Program-made: the position numbers and the translations under genes
In this document: positions 38,107 to 50,623 of the stretch, piece by piece
Layout: the number at the start of each line of letters is the position of its first letter
Numbering within the stretch: the first letter of the stretch is position 1
NCBI GenBank assembly: GCA_905214855.1
Contig: CAJMNU010000001.1
Location: 20,762 to 84,761, forward strand
DNA from: an uncultured bacterium
Lineage (GTDB): Bacteria > Bacillota > Clostridia > Lachnospirales > Lachnospiraceae
Direction: 5' to 3'
DNA length: 64,000 bases
Notes under the pieces: model-generated
Database searches by the model: none
The model's input: the letters and a program-made list of their open reading frames with translations, nothing else
Told to the model about the DNA's origin: nothing

Positions 38107-38642
38107 TGGCAAAAGTATATGGAGATGCCCTGTTTGCAGAAGCCGTGGAAAAACAGAAAGTGGATCTTTTGTTTGAAGAAGCAAAAACGCTAAGAAACGT
38201 ATGCTTAGAGAATGAAGATTTAATGCAGTTTCTGAACCATCCGAAAGTTGTCAAAGAAGAGAAGATCTCTGTGATGGAAAATGTGTTTTCCGGGCGGATT
38301 TGCGATGATTTAATGGGGTTTCTGACCATTATAGTGGATAAAGGAAGGCAAAAAGAGATCCTGCGCATTTTGGATTATTTTATTGCGAAGGTCAAGGAAT
38401 ATAAGAAAATTGGCGTTGTTTGCGTGACAAGTGCCATAGAATTAGACGATGGGCAGAAAGCCCGTATCAGGGAGAAACTGTTGAAGACAACTCAATTTTT
38501 AGAGTTGGAGATTGATTACCATGTGGATTCATCTCTTATTGGTGGACTTGTGATCCGCATTGGGGATCGGGTTGTGGACAGCAGTATCCGAACAAAATTA
38601 GAGGAGATGAAGCGGGAGCTGATGAAGCTACAGCTTACATGA
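38094..38642 (+). CDS. atpH: ATP synthase F1 subunit delta
   Basis: 182 residues, soluble, links the b stalk to the top of F1. The N-terminal helical bundle starts AKLVAKVYGDALFAEA; the C-terminal signature is SLIGGLVIRIGDRVVDSSI. Overlaps atpF; the ribosome site GGTGAGG is within atpF. Confidence 0.95.
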   Translation: MAKLVAKVYGDALFAEAVEKQKVDLLFEEAKTLRNVCLENEDLMQFLNHPKVVKEEKISVMENVFSGRICDDLMGFLTIIVDKGRQKEILRILDYFIAKVKEYKKIGVVCVTSAIELDDGQKARIREKLLKTTQFLELEIDYHVDSSLIGGLVIRIGDRVVDSSIRTKLEEMKRELMKLQLT

Positions 38643-38684
38643 TGTCCTCGTAGGACTATAAAAAGAAAGAAGGTGCAAACCTGA

Positions 38685-40190
<1,506 letters not shown>

Positions 40191-40205
40191 GGCAGGTGAG
40201 ATGTC

Positions 40206-41072
40206 ATGGCATCCATGAGAGATATTAAACGCAGAAAAGAGAGTATCCAGAGTACAGAACAGATCACAAAAGCCATGAAACTTGTGTCTACCGTTAAATT
40301 GCAGAAATCCCGAACAAAAGCGGAGACAACAAAACCATACTTTGATATGATGTATCAGACGATCCGTGCAATGTTGGAGAAGTCAGGAGGGATCCAGCAT
40401 CCCTATCTGACTCCGGGAGAAAATGGAAAAAAAGCGGTGATTGCCATCACTTCAAATCGAGGTCTGGCAGGAGGTTATAATGCCAATATCATCCGTCTGA
40501 TCATGGGGAGTGGAATGACACCTGATGAGACTACGATTTATGCGGTGGGCAGAAAAGGAAGAGATGGTCTTGCCAGAAAAGGATATGAGATTGGAGGAGA
40601 CTATTCCGATGTGATCAATGATCCGTTATATTCGGATGCAGTAGAGATTACAAGGACTCTTTTAGATGCTTTTCAGAAGGGGGAAGTCAGTGAGATTTAT
40701 CTGGCTTATACCTCATTTAAAAATACAGTTGTCCATGTCCCTAAATTGATCAAGCTGCTTCCAGTGACATTGGAAGAGCGTGAACAAGAGACAAAGGCAG
40801 CGGGTCCGGCAGCTCCTATGAATTACGAACCAAATGAAGAGGAAGCATTGAATGCCATTATTCCTAAATATATCGGCAGTATGGTTTATGGTGCCATGAT
40901 GGAAGCAGTAGCGAGTGAGAATGGTGCGCGTATGAATGCAATGGATAATGCGACCAGCAATGCGGAAGAAATGATCGCAGGTTTGAGTTTGCAGTATAAT
41001 CGTGCCCGTCAGGGAGCGATCACACAGGAGTTAACAGAGATTATTGCGGGAGCAAATGCAATCGAGGGATGA
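40206..41072 (+). CDS. atpG: ATP synthase F1 subunit gamma
   Basis: 288 residues forming the rotating central shaft. N-terminal helix MASMRDIKRRKESIQSTEQI with KAMKLVSTVKLQK, Rossmann-like middle (AVIAITSNRGLAGGYNANI), and the conserved C-terminal helix NARQGAITQELTEIIAGA-type block (here YNRARQGAITQELTEI). The ribosome site GGCAGGTGAG overlaps the atpA stop region. Confidence 0.96.
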   Translation: MASMRDIKRRKESIQSTEQITKAMKLVSTVKLQKSRTKAETTKPYFDMMYQTIRAMLEKSGGIQHPYLTPGENGKKAVIAITSNRGLAGGYNANIIRLIMGSGMTPDETTIYAVGRKGRDGLARKGYEIGGDYSDVINDPLYSDAVEITRTLLDAFQKGEVSEIYLAYTSFKNTVVHVPKLIKLLPVTLEEREQETKAAGPAAPMNYEPNEEEALNAIIPKYIGSMVYGAMMEAVASENGARMNAMDNATSNAEEMIAGLSLQYNRARQGAITQELTEIIAGANAIEG

Positions 41073-41116
41073 TCGTGAAGAAACCCCGTTTCGTGTCTGA
41101 CCCGAACAAAGGGTAA

Positions 41117-42586
<1,470 letters not shown>

Positions 42587-42598
42587 GGAGGTCAGGAT

Positions 42599-42997
42599 AT
42601 GGCAGAGATGTTTAGTGTAAAGGTGATCACTCCAGACAGAACATTTTATGAGGGAGAGGTTTCCATGGTGGAGTTCACAGGGACAGAGGGGGAGATGGGA
42701 ATTTATAAAAACCATATCCCGCTTACCGTGATTCTTGCTCCCGGAGTGCTTCGTCTCCATGAGGCGGGGGACATCAAAAAGGCAGCTCTGCACGCTGGTT
42801 TTGTGGAAATCCTTCCAGAACAGGTGACAATCCTTGCGGAAGCAGTGGAGTGGCCAGAGGAGATTGATAGAAAGCGTGCAGAAGAAGCAAAAGTTCGTGC
42901 GGAGAGACGACTTTCTTCCAATTCAGGAGGAATTGATGTGGCAAGGGCAGAGATGGCATTGAAACGTTCTCTCACAAGACTTGGACTTACAAAATAA
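42599..42997 (+). CDS. atpC: ATP synthase F1 subunit epsilon
   Basis: 132 residues. N-terminal beta sandwich (VKVITPDRTFYEGEVSMVEF, GEMGIYKNHIPL) and a C-terminal helical hairpin that can regulate the enzyme. AAGGAGG lies upstream, just after the atpD stop. Last gene of the operon. Confidence 0.95.
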   Translation: MAEMFSVKVITPDRTFYEGEVSMVEFTGTEGEMGIYKNHIPLTVILAPGVLRLHEAGDIKKAALHAGFVEILPEQVTILAEAVEWPEEIDRKRAEEAKVRAERRLSSNSGGIDVARAEMALKRSLTRLGLTK

Positions 42998-43035
42998 TAA
43001 AATCGGGCTGTCCAGATATGGATACCAGAAAAATA

Positions 43036-43086
43036 AAAGGACGATTGCTGTATCATGACCAAAACAGCAGCGTCCTTTTTTTGATA
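43036..43086 (+). terminator. Terminator of the F-ATPase operon
   Basis: AAAGGACG and GCTGT (43037-43051) pair with ACAGC and CGTCCTTT (43064-43078), then a T run. Confidence 0.88.
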
Positions 43087-43207
43087 CAATAGTAATTATA
43101 GATTGTGTAATTGAATAAATTGTGATACACTGAATTTACTAAAAAATGGACCGGTTTTGCAAGGGCAAAAGCAGTTATGATAATAAAAAAGAGGGGGAAG
43201 CCAGAAT

Positions 43208-44134
43208 ATGAAGGATACAACATTGGTAATCATGGCAGCCGGAATCGGAAGCAGATTCGGCGGCGGAATCAAACAGTTGGCACCGATCGGACCGAATGGG
43301 GAGATCATTATGGATTATTCGATCCATGATGCATTGGAAGCAGGTTTCAATAAGATCGTGTTTATCATTCGTAAAGATTTGGAAAAGGACTTTAAAGAAG
43401 TGATCGGAAACCGTATTGAGAAGATCGCTAAAGTAGAGTATGCATTCCAAGAACTGGAAAATCTTCCAGAGAGTTATCAAGTACCAGAAGGAAGAAAGAA
43501 ACCATGGGGAACAGGTCAGGCTGTTTTGAGCATTAAAGGATTGGTAAATGAACCATTTTTAGTTATCAATGCAGATGATTACTATGGAAAAGAGGGATTT
43601 TTGAAAATCCACAACTACATGGTAAATAAGATGGATGAAAACAGCGATGTATATGACATTTGCATGGGTGGTTTTATCCTTGCCAATACATTAAGTGAAA
43701 ATGGCGGTGTAACTCGTGGTGTATGCCAGCTGAATGAAGATGGAACTTTAAAGGAAGTAACTGAGACATATGAGATTCAGATGACAGAAGACGGACTCAA
43801 GGCAGTGGATGACAATGGTGATCCGGTAGAAGTAAGCAAAGATCAGCATGTATCTATGAACATGTGGGGACTGCCGGCACGTTTCCTTGATGAATTGGAA
43901 AAAGGATTCCCAGAATTTTTGGATGAGATTCCAGAAGGAGATCTGAAGGCAGAGTATCTTCTTCCAAAGATCATTGATAAGCTGGTAAAAGAAGGAAAGG
44001 CAAAAGTTTCTTTGCTGGAGACCAGAGACAAATGGTTTGGAGTAACCTACAAAGAAGATAAAGCTGCGGTTGTGACAGCAATCCGTAAGTTGATCGCACG
44101 TGGGATTTATAAAGAAAACCTGTATCAAAAATAA
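43208..44134 (+). CDS. Nucleotidyltransferase (NTP_transferase family)
   Basis: 308 residues, cytosolic. N-terminal nucleotide-binding signature MAAGIGSRFGGGIKQLAPIG (9-28) and catalytic Asp pair in FLVINADDYYG. The left half matches sugar-1-phosphate nucleotidyltransferases; the C-terminal half is shorter than in GlmU or RfbA and lacks a left-handed helix domain. Product sugar unknown. GAGGGGGAAG precedes the ATG. Single gene between two terminators. Confidence 0.85.
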   Translation: MKDTTLVIMAAGIGSRFGGGIKQLAPIGPNGEIIMDYSIHDALEAGFNKIVFIIRKDLEKDFKEVIGNRIEKIAKVEYAFQELENLPESYQVPEGRKKPWGTGQAVLSIKGLVNEPFLVINADDYYGKEGFLKIHNYMVNKMDENSDVYDICMGGFILANTLSENGGVTRGVCQLNEDGTLKEVTETYEIQMTEDGLKAVDDNGDPVEVSKDQHVSMNMWGLPARFLDELEKGFPEFLDEIPEGDLKAEYLLPKIIDKLVKEGKAKVSLLETRDKWFGVTYKEDKAAVVTAIRKLIARGIYKENLYQK

Positions 44135-44189
44135 ATACAGCAGGTGAGTGGAAAGATGTGTTTTTTACCTGAATATGAGTAAAGAGTGA

Positions 44190-44231
44190 AAAAGATCTGC
44201 AGAAAGATGGATATTCTGCAGGTCTTTTTTT
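44190..44231 (+). terminator. Intrinsic terminator
   Basis: AAGATCTGCAGAA (44192-44204) pairs with TTCTGCAGGTCTT (44214-44226), then a T run. Confidence 0.9.
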
Positions 44232-44438
44232 ACATAAAACCCTTGTACTTTTTGTGAGAAACGTATAAAATAGGGAAAATATCATGTGGGCAGGCGGGTA
44301 AACCGTATGGTTTGCTGCCTTATCCGTATGATGTGATGTTGGGAGAGCATAAATTTGTAAATCAAACTAGGAGAAAAAGATAGTATATATAAGTGATGAG
44401 GCAGATAGGGGAAGATTGTCAGAAAGGAAAAAGAATAC

Positions 44439-46916
44439 ATGAAAGTATATTTGAAACGCGCAGCAATTTTAATAGCAATCTTTTTTGTTGCAATTGCTGT
44501 TTATTTTATATGGTTTCAAAAAGAGGATACACCACAAACACTGTATACTTCTCTGGAAGAAGCTGATTTTCCGACAGTTTCTATACAGATGTTAGGCAGG
44601 GAGATGAATCATCTGCACGGATATAGAACTCAGATGGATCCGGGAGCTTCCAGAGAAAATCTGACAGTGCTTCCAGAGGATCGGAAACTGGGGATCTATA
44701 TAGAGAAGAGAGAAAAACAGATAGAAGGACTTTCTTATGAAATCCGAAGTTTGGATGGAGAGCGTTTGATCGAGAGAACAGAGGTGGCTGATCTGCAGGA
44801 ACAGGAAGATGGAAGAGTGTATGCGGTTTTGCCAATCCAGAATCTCTTGACAGAGGGAAGGGAGTATCGACTTTCCATTATACTTCATGCAGAGCAGCTT
44901 CCCAAACTTTACTACACAACCAGAATTGTACAGACAAAACAGGAACAAGTACAAGAAATGGTAGATTTAGCGATCAGCTTTTCAGATCGCACGTTTGATC
45001 CGGAAAGATCAGGAGAATTGGTAACTTATTTGGAGAGCGACAACTCTGCGGATACTGCTTCTTTAGGACATGTCACAATCCATTCCAGCTTTTCTCAGAT
45101 TACATGGGGAAATATGCAGGTTCAGAGAACCAGTCCTGTCTATACAACACTTGCTGAATTGAATGGCAGTCTTGCTACAGTAAAGTTACGTTATCTCGTG
45201 GGAGAAGAAAGTGAGACAGGAACAAAAACATATGAAATCATAGAAGATTTTACGATGCGTTGGAGTTCACAGAGAATCTATATGATGGATTATAACCGTA
45301 CCATGAACCAGATCTTTGAGGGAGAGGAAAATCTGTTTTCCGGAAAACGGATTCTTCTGGGTGTTTCAGATGGAAGTAACTTGCAGGTGATATCCAGTCC
45401 TTCCAAACAATACACCGTATTTTTGGCAAATAGGGAATTGTGGTCATATGACAGTAAGAATAAAAGAGCATACAAAATCTTTTCTTTCAGAGATCACAGT
45501 GAAGATGAATTGAGAAATGGATTTGAACAGCATGGAATCAAGATCCTGCGGGCATCAGATGACGGAAAGACCGATTTTTTAGTATATGGATATATGAATC
45601 GGGGAGAACATGAGGGACAAAGTGGGATCACATACTATCAATATGATCATGACAGCCGGGTTTTAAAAGAACGTTTCTTTATCCTTTCAGATCAGCCATA
45701 TGAGGCTTTGAAAGAAGATATAGAACGACTTACTTATCTGAGCAGTCAAGGGATCTTCTATTTGTATTATGATCATGGAATTTATGGGATCGATCTGACA
45801 AGCGGTGAATATCTGGTCATTGCAGATGCACTTACGGATGACAGTTTTTGTGTCAGTCAGGATAAAAGCATGTTGGCATGGCAGAGCCATACAGACATTG
45901 CACAGTGTAATCGGATAAATCTGATGAATCTGGAAACAGGCGAAAAAAGAGAGATCTTTAAGGGAGAGGAGATTTTGCTAAGAACATTAGGATTTGTCGG
46001 AAATGATGTTGTTTATGGTCTTGCACATTTAGATGACAGTATCTATATTTGTGGACAGCTTTCAGAGATCCCGATGTATGCGTTGGAGGTTGCGGATGCA
46101 CAGACAACAGTGGAAGCACACTATGAGAAAGACAATCTATATTTGACTGATGTTTTGGTGGATGGCAGTCGGATTCATATGATGCGTTCTGTAAAAAATG
46201 AAAGTGGCATTTATATCAAAAAAGACGAGGATACTTTGGTGAGCAATGAGGCTCTGGAAGAAAAGACAGAGAATGGTATTGGATGGTATTCTTCTGAGGA
46301 ACAGGGAAGAGTGTATTTTGTATCACTCCCTGCAGAAATTGCTCCAGATAAGAGTATGAGCTATCAGGCACCAAGAAAAGTGGAAAAAGAAAGAGTTGAG
46401 GATCTGATCTTAAAAGCAAATAATAAAGTAGGTTCTATGACTTTTTATGCATATGCAGGAGGACATATGCTGGGAGAGTACACGATCTTTTCAGATGCGG
46501 TAAAGATGGCATATGATCATATGGGAATTGTGACAGATCAAGATCAAAATGTTCTTTGGATCAGAGGAAGCCGCAGTTCTTCCAAAACGATCCGCAATCC
46601 GATGGAAGTTTTTACGCAGGCACAATACGGCATAGAGAATTTTACAGGCAGTGGGGAGTATGAGGAAGGAATGCTTCTGCTGGATGCAAGAGACTGTACA
46701 TTAGAACAGGTACTTTTTTATGTGGATCTAGGATATCCAGTGGCTGTGATAGAAGACACTGGAAAGATGATGCTGATTGTGGGATATGACTCTTCTTCTG
46801 TGCAGATAATAAGTCTGGATACAGGAGAGATCAACCGTTTTGCAGTTGAGACTGTACAGAGTGATTTTGAGCGTTGGGGGAACAATTATATATGCCTGTT
46901 CTTTACAAATACGTGA
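44439..46916 (+). CDS. Large membrane-anchored extracytoplasmic protein of unknown function
   Basis: 825 residues. One N-terminal TM helix (about 7-26, AAILIAIFFVAIAVYFIWF) with basic residues before it; the rest is probably outside. The middle (about 280-600) has repeated beta-strand-rich YxxD/LWSYDS and GIYGIDLTSGEYLVI segments like a propeller. The last 180 residues resemble a peptidase C39-like fold (VLFYVDLGYPVAVIEDTG, then MLIVGYDSSSVQIISLDTG), but no clear catalytic Cys precedes it. AGAAAGGAAAAAG precedes the ATG. Neighbours give no clue. Confidence 0.65.
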   Translation: MKVYLKRAAILIAIFFVAIAVYFIWFQKEDTPQTLYTSLEEADFPTVSIQMLGREMNHLHGYRTQMDPGASRENLTVLPEDRKLGIYIEKREKQIEGLSYEIRSLDGERLIERTEVADLQEQEDGRVYAVLPIQNLLTEGREYRLSIILHAEQLPKLYYTTRIVQTKQEQVQEMVDLAISFSDRTFDPERSGELVTYLESDNSADTASLGHVTIHSSFSQITWGNMQVQRTSPVYTTLAELNGSLATVKLRYLVGEESETGTKTYEIIEDFTMRWSSQRIYMMDYNRTMNQIFEGEENLFSGKRILLGVSDGSNLQVISSPSKQYTVFLANRELWSYDSKNKRAYKIFSFRDHSEDELRNGFEQHGIKILRASDDGKTDFLVYGYMNRGEHEGQSGITYYQYDHDSRVLKERFFILSDQPYEALKEDIERLTYLSSQGIFYLYYDHGIYGIDLTSGEYLVIADALTDDSFCVSQDKSMLAWQSHTDIAQCNRINLMNLETGEKREIFKGEEILLRTLGFVGNDVVYGLAHLDDSIYICGQLSEIPMYALEVADAQTTVEAHYEKDNLYLTDVLVDGSRIHMMRSVKNESGIYIKKDEDTLVSNEALEEKTENGIGWYSSEEQGRVYFVSLPAEIAPDKSMSYQAPRKVEKERVEDLILKANNKVGSMTFYAYAGGHMLGEYTIFSDAVKMAYDHMGIVTDQDQNVLWIRGSRSSSKTIRNPMEVFTQAQYGIENFTGSGEYEEGMLLLDARDCTLEQVLFYVDLGYPVAVIEDTGKMMLIVGYDSSSVQIISLDTGEINRFAVETVQSDFERWGNNYICLFFTNT

Positions 46917-47368
46917 TCTGTGATATAATCATAACAGAAACATAAATGTAATAAATTTGTAAAAATTAACGTTTCTGGATTGAAAAAACGGTCGAAATAT
47001 GGGATATATTCTTGAAGTTGGAAAATGGCATAAGGAAAGCCAAAAAGACAGAAAACAGATAGAAAATAGACAGAAAGATATCTCCCAAAAGACCTGTGAA
47101 GTGTTATAAAAGCAGATAAAAAACAAGAAAAACAGAACCAAGATATAGAAAAAGTAAAATATCAAATCTTAAAAATGGAAAATGATACATATAACAGGTT
47201 GCTTAAAAATATAATAAAATAGGGAAGAGATTCCTGAATACCGCAAGTCGGGCAGAGTCATTGATTTGGCTTCCCATAAGAACCAAGATATCTATGTTAT
47301 GTGGGCAATGACAGGTTGTTGTGTATATAAGAACTATACATGCCGTCTGAGCGGTACTGGAGGTAAGG
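46917..47368. other. Gene-free gap before murA
   Basis: A-rich on the plus strand (46960-47220). It contains GGGAAG (47222-47227) that could pair with CTTCCC (47270-47275), and GTATA/TATAC near 47321-47340. No promoter of standard spacing and no gene I can support. Confidence 0.5.
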
Positions 47369-48661
47369 ATGAATCAATATGTAATGAAGGGCGGGAATCC
47401 GCTTGTTGGAGAAGTGGTGATCAGCGGTGCAAAGAATGCAGCATTAGGAATTTTGGCAGCATCTATTATGACAGATGAAGATGTTTTAATTGATAATCTT
47501 CCAGATGTCAGCGATATCAATGTACTGTTGGAAGCGATCGAGGAGATTGGTGCAAATGTGAAACGGATCGATCGGCATACCGTTCTTATTAATGGAGCAA
47601 CAATCCGCGATATCAGTGTGGATGATGAATATATTCGCAAGATAAGGGCTTCTTATTATTTCTTGGGGGCACTTTTGGGAAAATATAAGAGTGCACAGGT
47701 TCCGCTGCCGGGAGGATGCAATATTGGCAGCAGACCGATCGACCAGCATCTGAAAGGGTTTGCTGCTCTTGGTGCTGATGTAAAAATTGAAAGAGGTGCA
47801 GTGATCGTTCATGCGATCGATCTGGTGGCAAACCATATTTATCTGGATGTAGTTTCTGTCGGAGCTACGATCAACATTATGATGGCAGCTTCTATGGCAG
47901 AAGGACAGACGATCATTGAGAATGCGGCAAAAGAACCACATATTGTTGATGTTGCAAACTTTTTGAACAGTATGGGTGCAAATATCAAAGGTGCTGGTAC
48001 AGATATTATCCGTATCAAGGGAGTAAACAGACTGCATGGAACTCAGTATTCCATTATCCCTGATCAGATTGAGGCAGGGACATTTATGTGTGCTGCAGCG
48101 ATCACACGCGGAGATGTGACGGTAAAGAATGTGATTCCAAAACATCTGGAAGCAATTTCTGCCAAATTGACAGAGATGGGATGCGAGGTAGTAGAATTTG
48201 ATGATGCAGTGCGTGTTCTTGGAAAGCCGATGCAGAGACATACAAATATCAAAACATTGCCGTATCCGGGATTCCCGACTGATATGCAGCCGCAGATGAC
48301 AGTGACTCTGGCACTTGCAGCAGGTACAAGTATGGTCACAGAGAGTATTTTTGAGAATCGATTTAAATATGTGGATGAACTTGCTCGTATGGGAAGCAAG
48401 ATTCAGGTAGAGGGAAGTGTCGCAGTCATTGATGGTGTGTCCAAACTGACGGGGGCTCGTGTAAAAGCACCTGATCTTCGTGCTGGTGCTGCACTTGTGA
48501 TCGCAGGTCTTGCTGCAGATGGCTATACTGTGGTGGATGACATTGAATATATCCAAAGAGGATATGAAGATTTTGAAGAAAAGCTGCATGCTCTTGGCGC
48601 AGTGATCGAGCGTGTGGAAGATGAGAAAGAGGTCTCCAAATTTAAATTGAGAGTAGGCTGA
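47369..48661 (+). CDS. murA: UDP-N-acetylglucosamine 1-carboxyvinyltransferase
   Basis: First committed step of peptidoglycan synthesis: transfers enolpyruvate from PEP to UDP-GlcNAc. 430 residues, the usual length, two inside-out alpha/beta domains. Active-site Cys117 is in LPGGCNIGSRPIDQH, so fosfomycin could bind it. Also NAALGILAASI and the Arg in DLRAGAALVIAGLAA. TGGAGGTAAGG precedes the ATG. Clostridia often carry two murA copies; which one this is cannot be told here. Confidence 0.95.
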   Translation: MNQYVMKGGNPLVGEVVISGAKNAALGILAASIMTDEDVLIDNLPDVSDINVLLEAIEEIGANVKRIDRHTVLINGATIRDISVDDEYIRKIRASYYFLGALLGKYKSAQVPLPGGCNIGSRPIDQHLKGFAALGADVKIERGAVIVHAIDLVANHIYLDVVSVGATINIMMAASMAEGQTIIENAAKEPHIVDVANFLNSMGANIKGAGTDIIRIKGVNRLHGTQYSIIPDQIEAGTFMCAAAITRGDVTVKNVIPKHLEAISAKLTEMGCEVVEFDDAVRVLGKPMQRHTNIKTLPYPGFPTDMQPQMTVTLALAAGTSMVTESIFENRFKYVDELARMGSKIQVEGSVAVIDGVSKLTGARVKAPDLRAGAALVIAGLAADGYTVVDDIEYIQRGYEDFEEKLHALGAVIERVEDEKEVSKFKLRVG

Positions 48662-48747
48662 GTCTGCTTTTGTTGTGATGAAGAAAGTGAAAAACAGTAC
48701 ACATGAAATGTCTTAAAAAGAAATCATGGATGTTTTAAAATTATTTC

Positions 48748-48776
48748 TTGACATAAACAAAAGAATCCTTTACAAT
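48748..48776 (+). promoter_or_regulatory. Promoter of the SAM riboswitch-metK transcript
   Basis: TTGACA (48748-48753), 17-base spacer, TACAAT (48771-48776), 45 bases before the riboswitch. Confidence 0.85.
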
Positions 48777-48819
48777 GCATGTGTAACACAGACAATACAA
48801 AAACATATATAGTATTATC

Positions 48820-48932
48820 CCTTATTCAGAGTGATGGAGATACATAGGATCTATGAAGTCACGGCAACCCCGTACGGATGATATCAGTCGGAAGGTGCCA
48901 ACCTGAGCGAGAAATCGAGCAATAAGAGGAGT
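48820..48932 (+). promoter_or_regulatory. SAM-I (S-box) riboswitch
   Basis: P1 CTTATT (48821-48826) pairs with AATAAG (48921-48926). The core GATGGAGA, ATGAAGTCACGGCAACC, GGAAGGTGCCAACCTG and GCGAGAAATCGAGC matches the S-box aptamer. High SAM stabilises P1 and lets the downstream terminator form, shutting off metK. Confidence 0.93.
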
Positions 48933-48952
48933 TGATGAAACACATAAAAATC

Positions 48953-48982
48953 AAGTCCGCACATTGCTGCGGACTTTTTTAT
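48953..48982 (+). terminator. Riboswitch-controlled terminator
   Basis: AAGTCCGCA (48953-48961) pairs with TGCGGACTT (48968-48976), followed by a T run. Confidence 0.9.
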
Positions 48983-49149
48983 GTCATGGAGGTTGTGACA
49001 GTTTATATACTGTATTTCTGTGATGTAAAAAAGTACACTATATTTACCAAATAACACAAAACAATATGAAAAGACCGAAATACCCACGAAGAATACCTAA
49101 AAGAAATATTAGAAATCTGTGGAGAAGTTTCGGAGAAAATGGAGGAAAA

Positions 49150-50337
49150 ATGGAGAAATTATTATTTACATCTGAGTCCGTAACAGAAGGACATCCGGAT
49201 AAAATGTGTGATCAGATTTCAGATGCGATCTTGGATGCACTGATGGAACAAGATCCAATGAGCCGTGTAGCTTGTGAGACAGCAGTAACTACAGGTCTTG
49301 TGCTGGTTATGGGAGAAATTACAACAAAAGGATATGTAGATATTCAGAAAATTGTGCGTGAGACTGTGCGTGAGATCGGTTATGATCGTGCAAAATATGG
49401 TTTTGACTGTGATACTTGTGGTGTTATCGTTGCACTGGATGAACAGTCAAGTGACATTGCTATGGGTGTGGATTGTGCTTTGGAAGCAAAGGAAAATCAT
49501 ATGTCCAATGAGGAGATCGAGGCGATCGGAGCTGGAGATCAGGGTATGATGTTCGGTTTTGCAAGCAATGAAACAGAAGAATATATGCCATATCCAATCG
49601 CTTTGGCACATAAAATGGCACGTCGTTTGACAGAAGTACGCAAGAATGGTACACTGCCATATCTTCGCCCAGATGGAAAAACTCAGGTAACAGTGGAATA
49701 TGATGAGGGTGGAAAGCCATTCCGTCTGGATGCAGTTGTTCTTTCTACTCAGCATGACGATGCAGTGACACAGGAGCAGATCCATAAAGATATCAAAAAA
49801 TATGTGTTTGATGAGATTTTACCAGCAGAGATGGTGGATGAGAATACAAAGTTCTTTATCAATCCTACAGGTCGTTTTGTGATCGGAGGACCTCATGGAG
49901 ACAGTGGTCTGACAGGACGTAAGATCATCGTAGACAGTTATGGTGGTTATGCACGTCATGGCGGTGGTGCTTTTTCTGGAAAAGACTGTACAAAGGTAGA
50001 CCGTTCTGCGGCATATGCAGCACGTTATGTGGCAAAGAATATCGTAGCCGCAGGTCTTGCTGATAAGTGTGAGATCCAGCTTTCTTATGCAATTGGTGTG
50101 GCACAGCCAACTTCTATTATGGTAGACACATTTGGCACAGGAAAATTGGGTAATGAAGAATTAGTAAATATTGTGCGTGAGAATTTTGATCTTCGTCCAG
50201 CAGGTATCATCAAAATGTTGGATCTGCGCCGTCCGATCTACAAGCAGACAGCAGCATATGGACATTTTGGAAGAAATGATCTGGATCTGCCATGGGAGAG
50301 ATTAGATAAGGTAGAAACTTTAAAGAAATATTTATAA
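49150..50337 (+). CDS. metK: S-adenosylmethionine synthetase
   Basis: Makes SAM from methionine and ATP. 395 residues, three-domain fold. Motifs: [20 protein letters not shown] (6-25), [12 protein letters not shown] and [22 protein letters not shown] 49150 with GGAGG just upstream; the longer in-frame ATG at 49066 would add unrelated basic residues. Feedback-controlled by the SAM riboswitch, so SAM represses its own synthesis. Confidence 0.97.
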   Translation: MEKLLFTSESVTEGHPDKMCDQISDAILDALMEQDPMSRVACETAVTTGLVLVMGEITTKGYVDIQKIVRETVREIGYDRAKYGFDCDTCGVIVALDEQSSDIAMGVDCALEAKENHMSNEEIEAIGAGDQGMMFGFASNETEEYMPYPIALAHKMARRLTEVRKNGTLPYLRPDGKTQVTVEYDEGGKPFRLDAVVLSTQHDDAVTQEQIHKDIKKYVFDEILPAEMVDENTKFFINPTGRFVIGGPHGDSGLTGRKIIVDSYGGYARHGGGAFSGKDCTKVDRSAAYAARYVAKNIVAAGLADKCEIQLSYAIGVAQPTSIMVDTFGTGKLGNEELVNIVRENFDLRPAGIIKMLDLRRPIYKQTAAYGHFGRNDLDLPWERLDKVETLKKYL

Positions 50338-50353
50338 GATTTTATCTGGAAAC

Positions 50354-50386
50354 CTCACTGCCTTTAGGTGATGGGGAGTCCACCAA
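50354..50386 (+). repeat. Solo IS605-type end hairpin, copy E
   Basis: CTCACTGCC and GGTGATGGGGAG around TTTA. It shares TGCCTTTAGGTGATGGGG exactly with copy C. It lies 17 bases after the metK stop. Confidence 0.7.
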
Positions 50387-50392
50387 TTGAAA

Positions 50393-50458
50393 AAAGAGAC
50401 CGATATCAGGAATGGCAAAGATATAGAAAGACAGCCAGAATGGATATCGGTCTTTTGA
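50393..50458 (+). terminator. Terminator after metK
   Basis: AAAGAGACCGATATC (50393-50407) faces GATATCGGTCTTTT (50443-50456) across a 35-base loop, ending in T's. A long-loop terminator, weaker than the others. Confidence 0.7.
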
Positions 50459-50623
50459 TGTAAAAAGAATCTTTTTGGAAAGTTTAGAATAGTTTTATAA
50501 ATGGAGATTGGCTTTTATGTTATAATAATTAAACAGAGTGCAATTATTTTAACATAAAGCCACAGCTTGAAAAGCAAATACCCTAGCGGGTGCTTCGTGG
50601 TATCATAAACGAAAGGTTTTTTT

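Noticed and set aside
47266-47478. Small ORF overlapping the murA start
   Set aside because: It runs into murA in another frame, has no ribosome site, and shows no recognisable motif.
47486-48589. A 367-codon frame on the minus strand across murA
   Set aside because: It is antisense to a highly conserved gene, its translation is Cys/His/Ile-rich shadow sequence, and no ribosome site precedes it.
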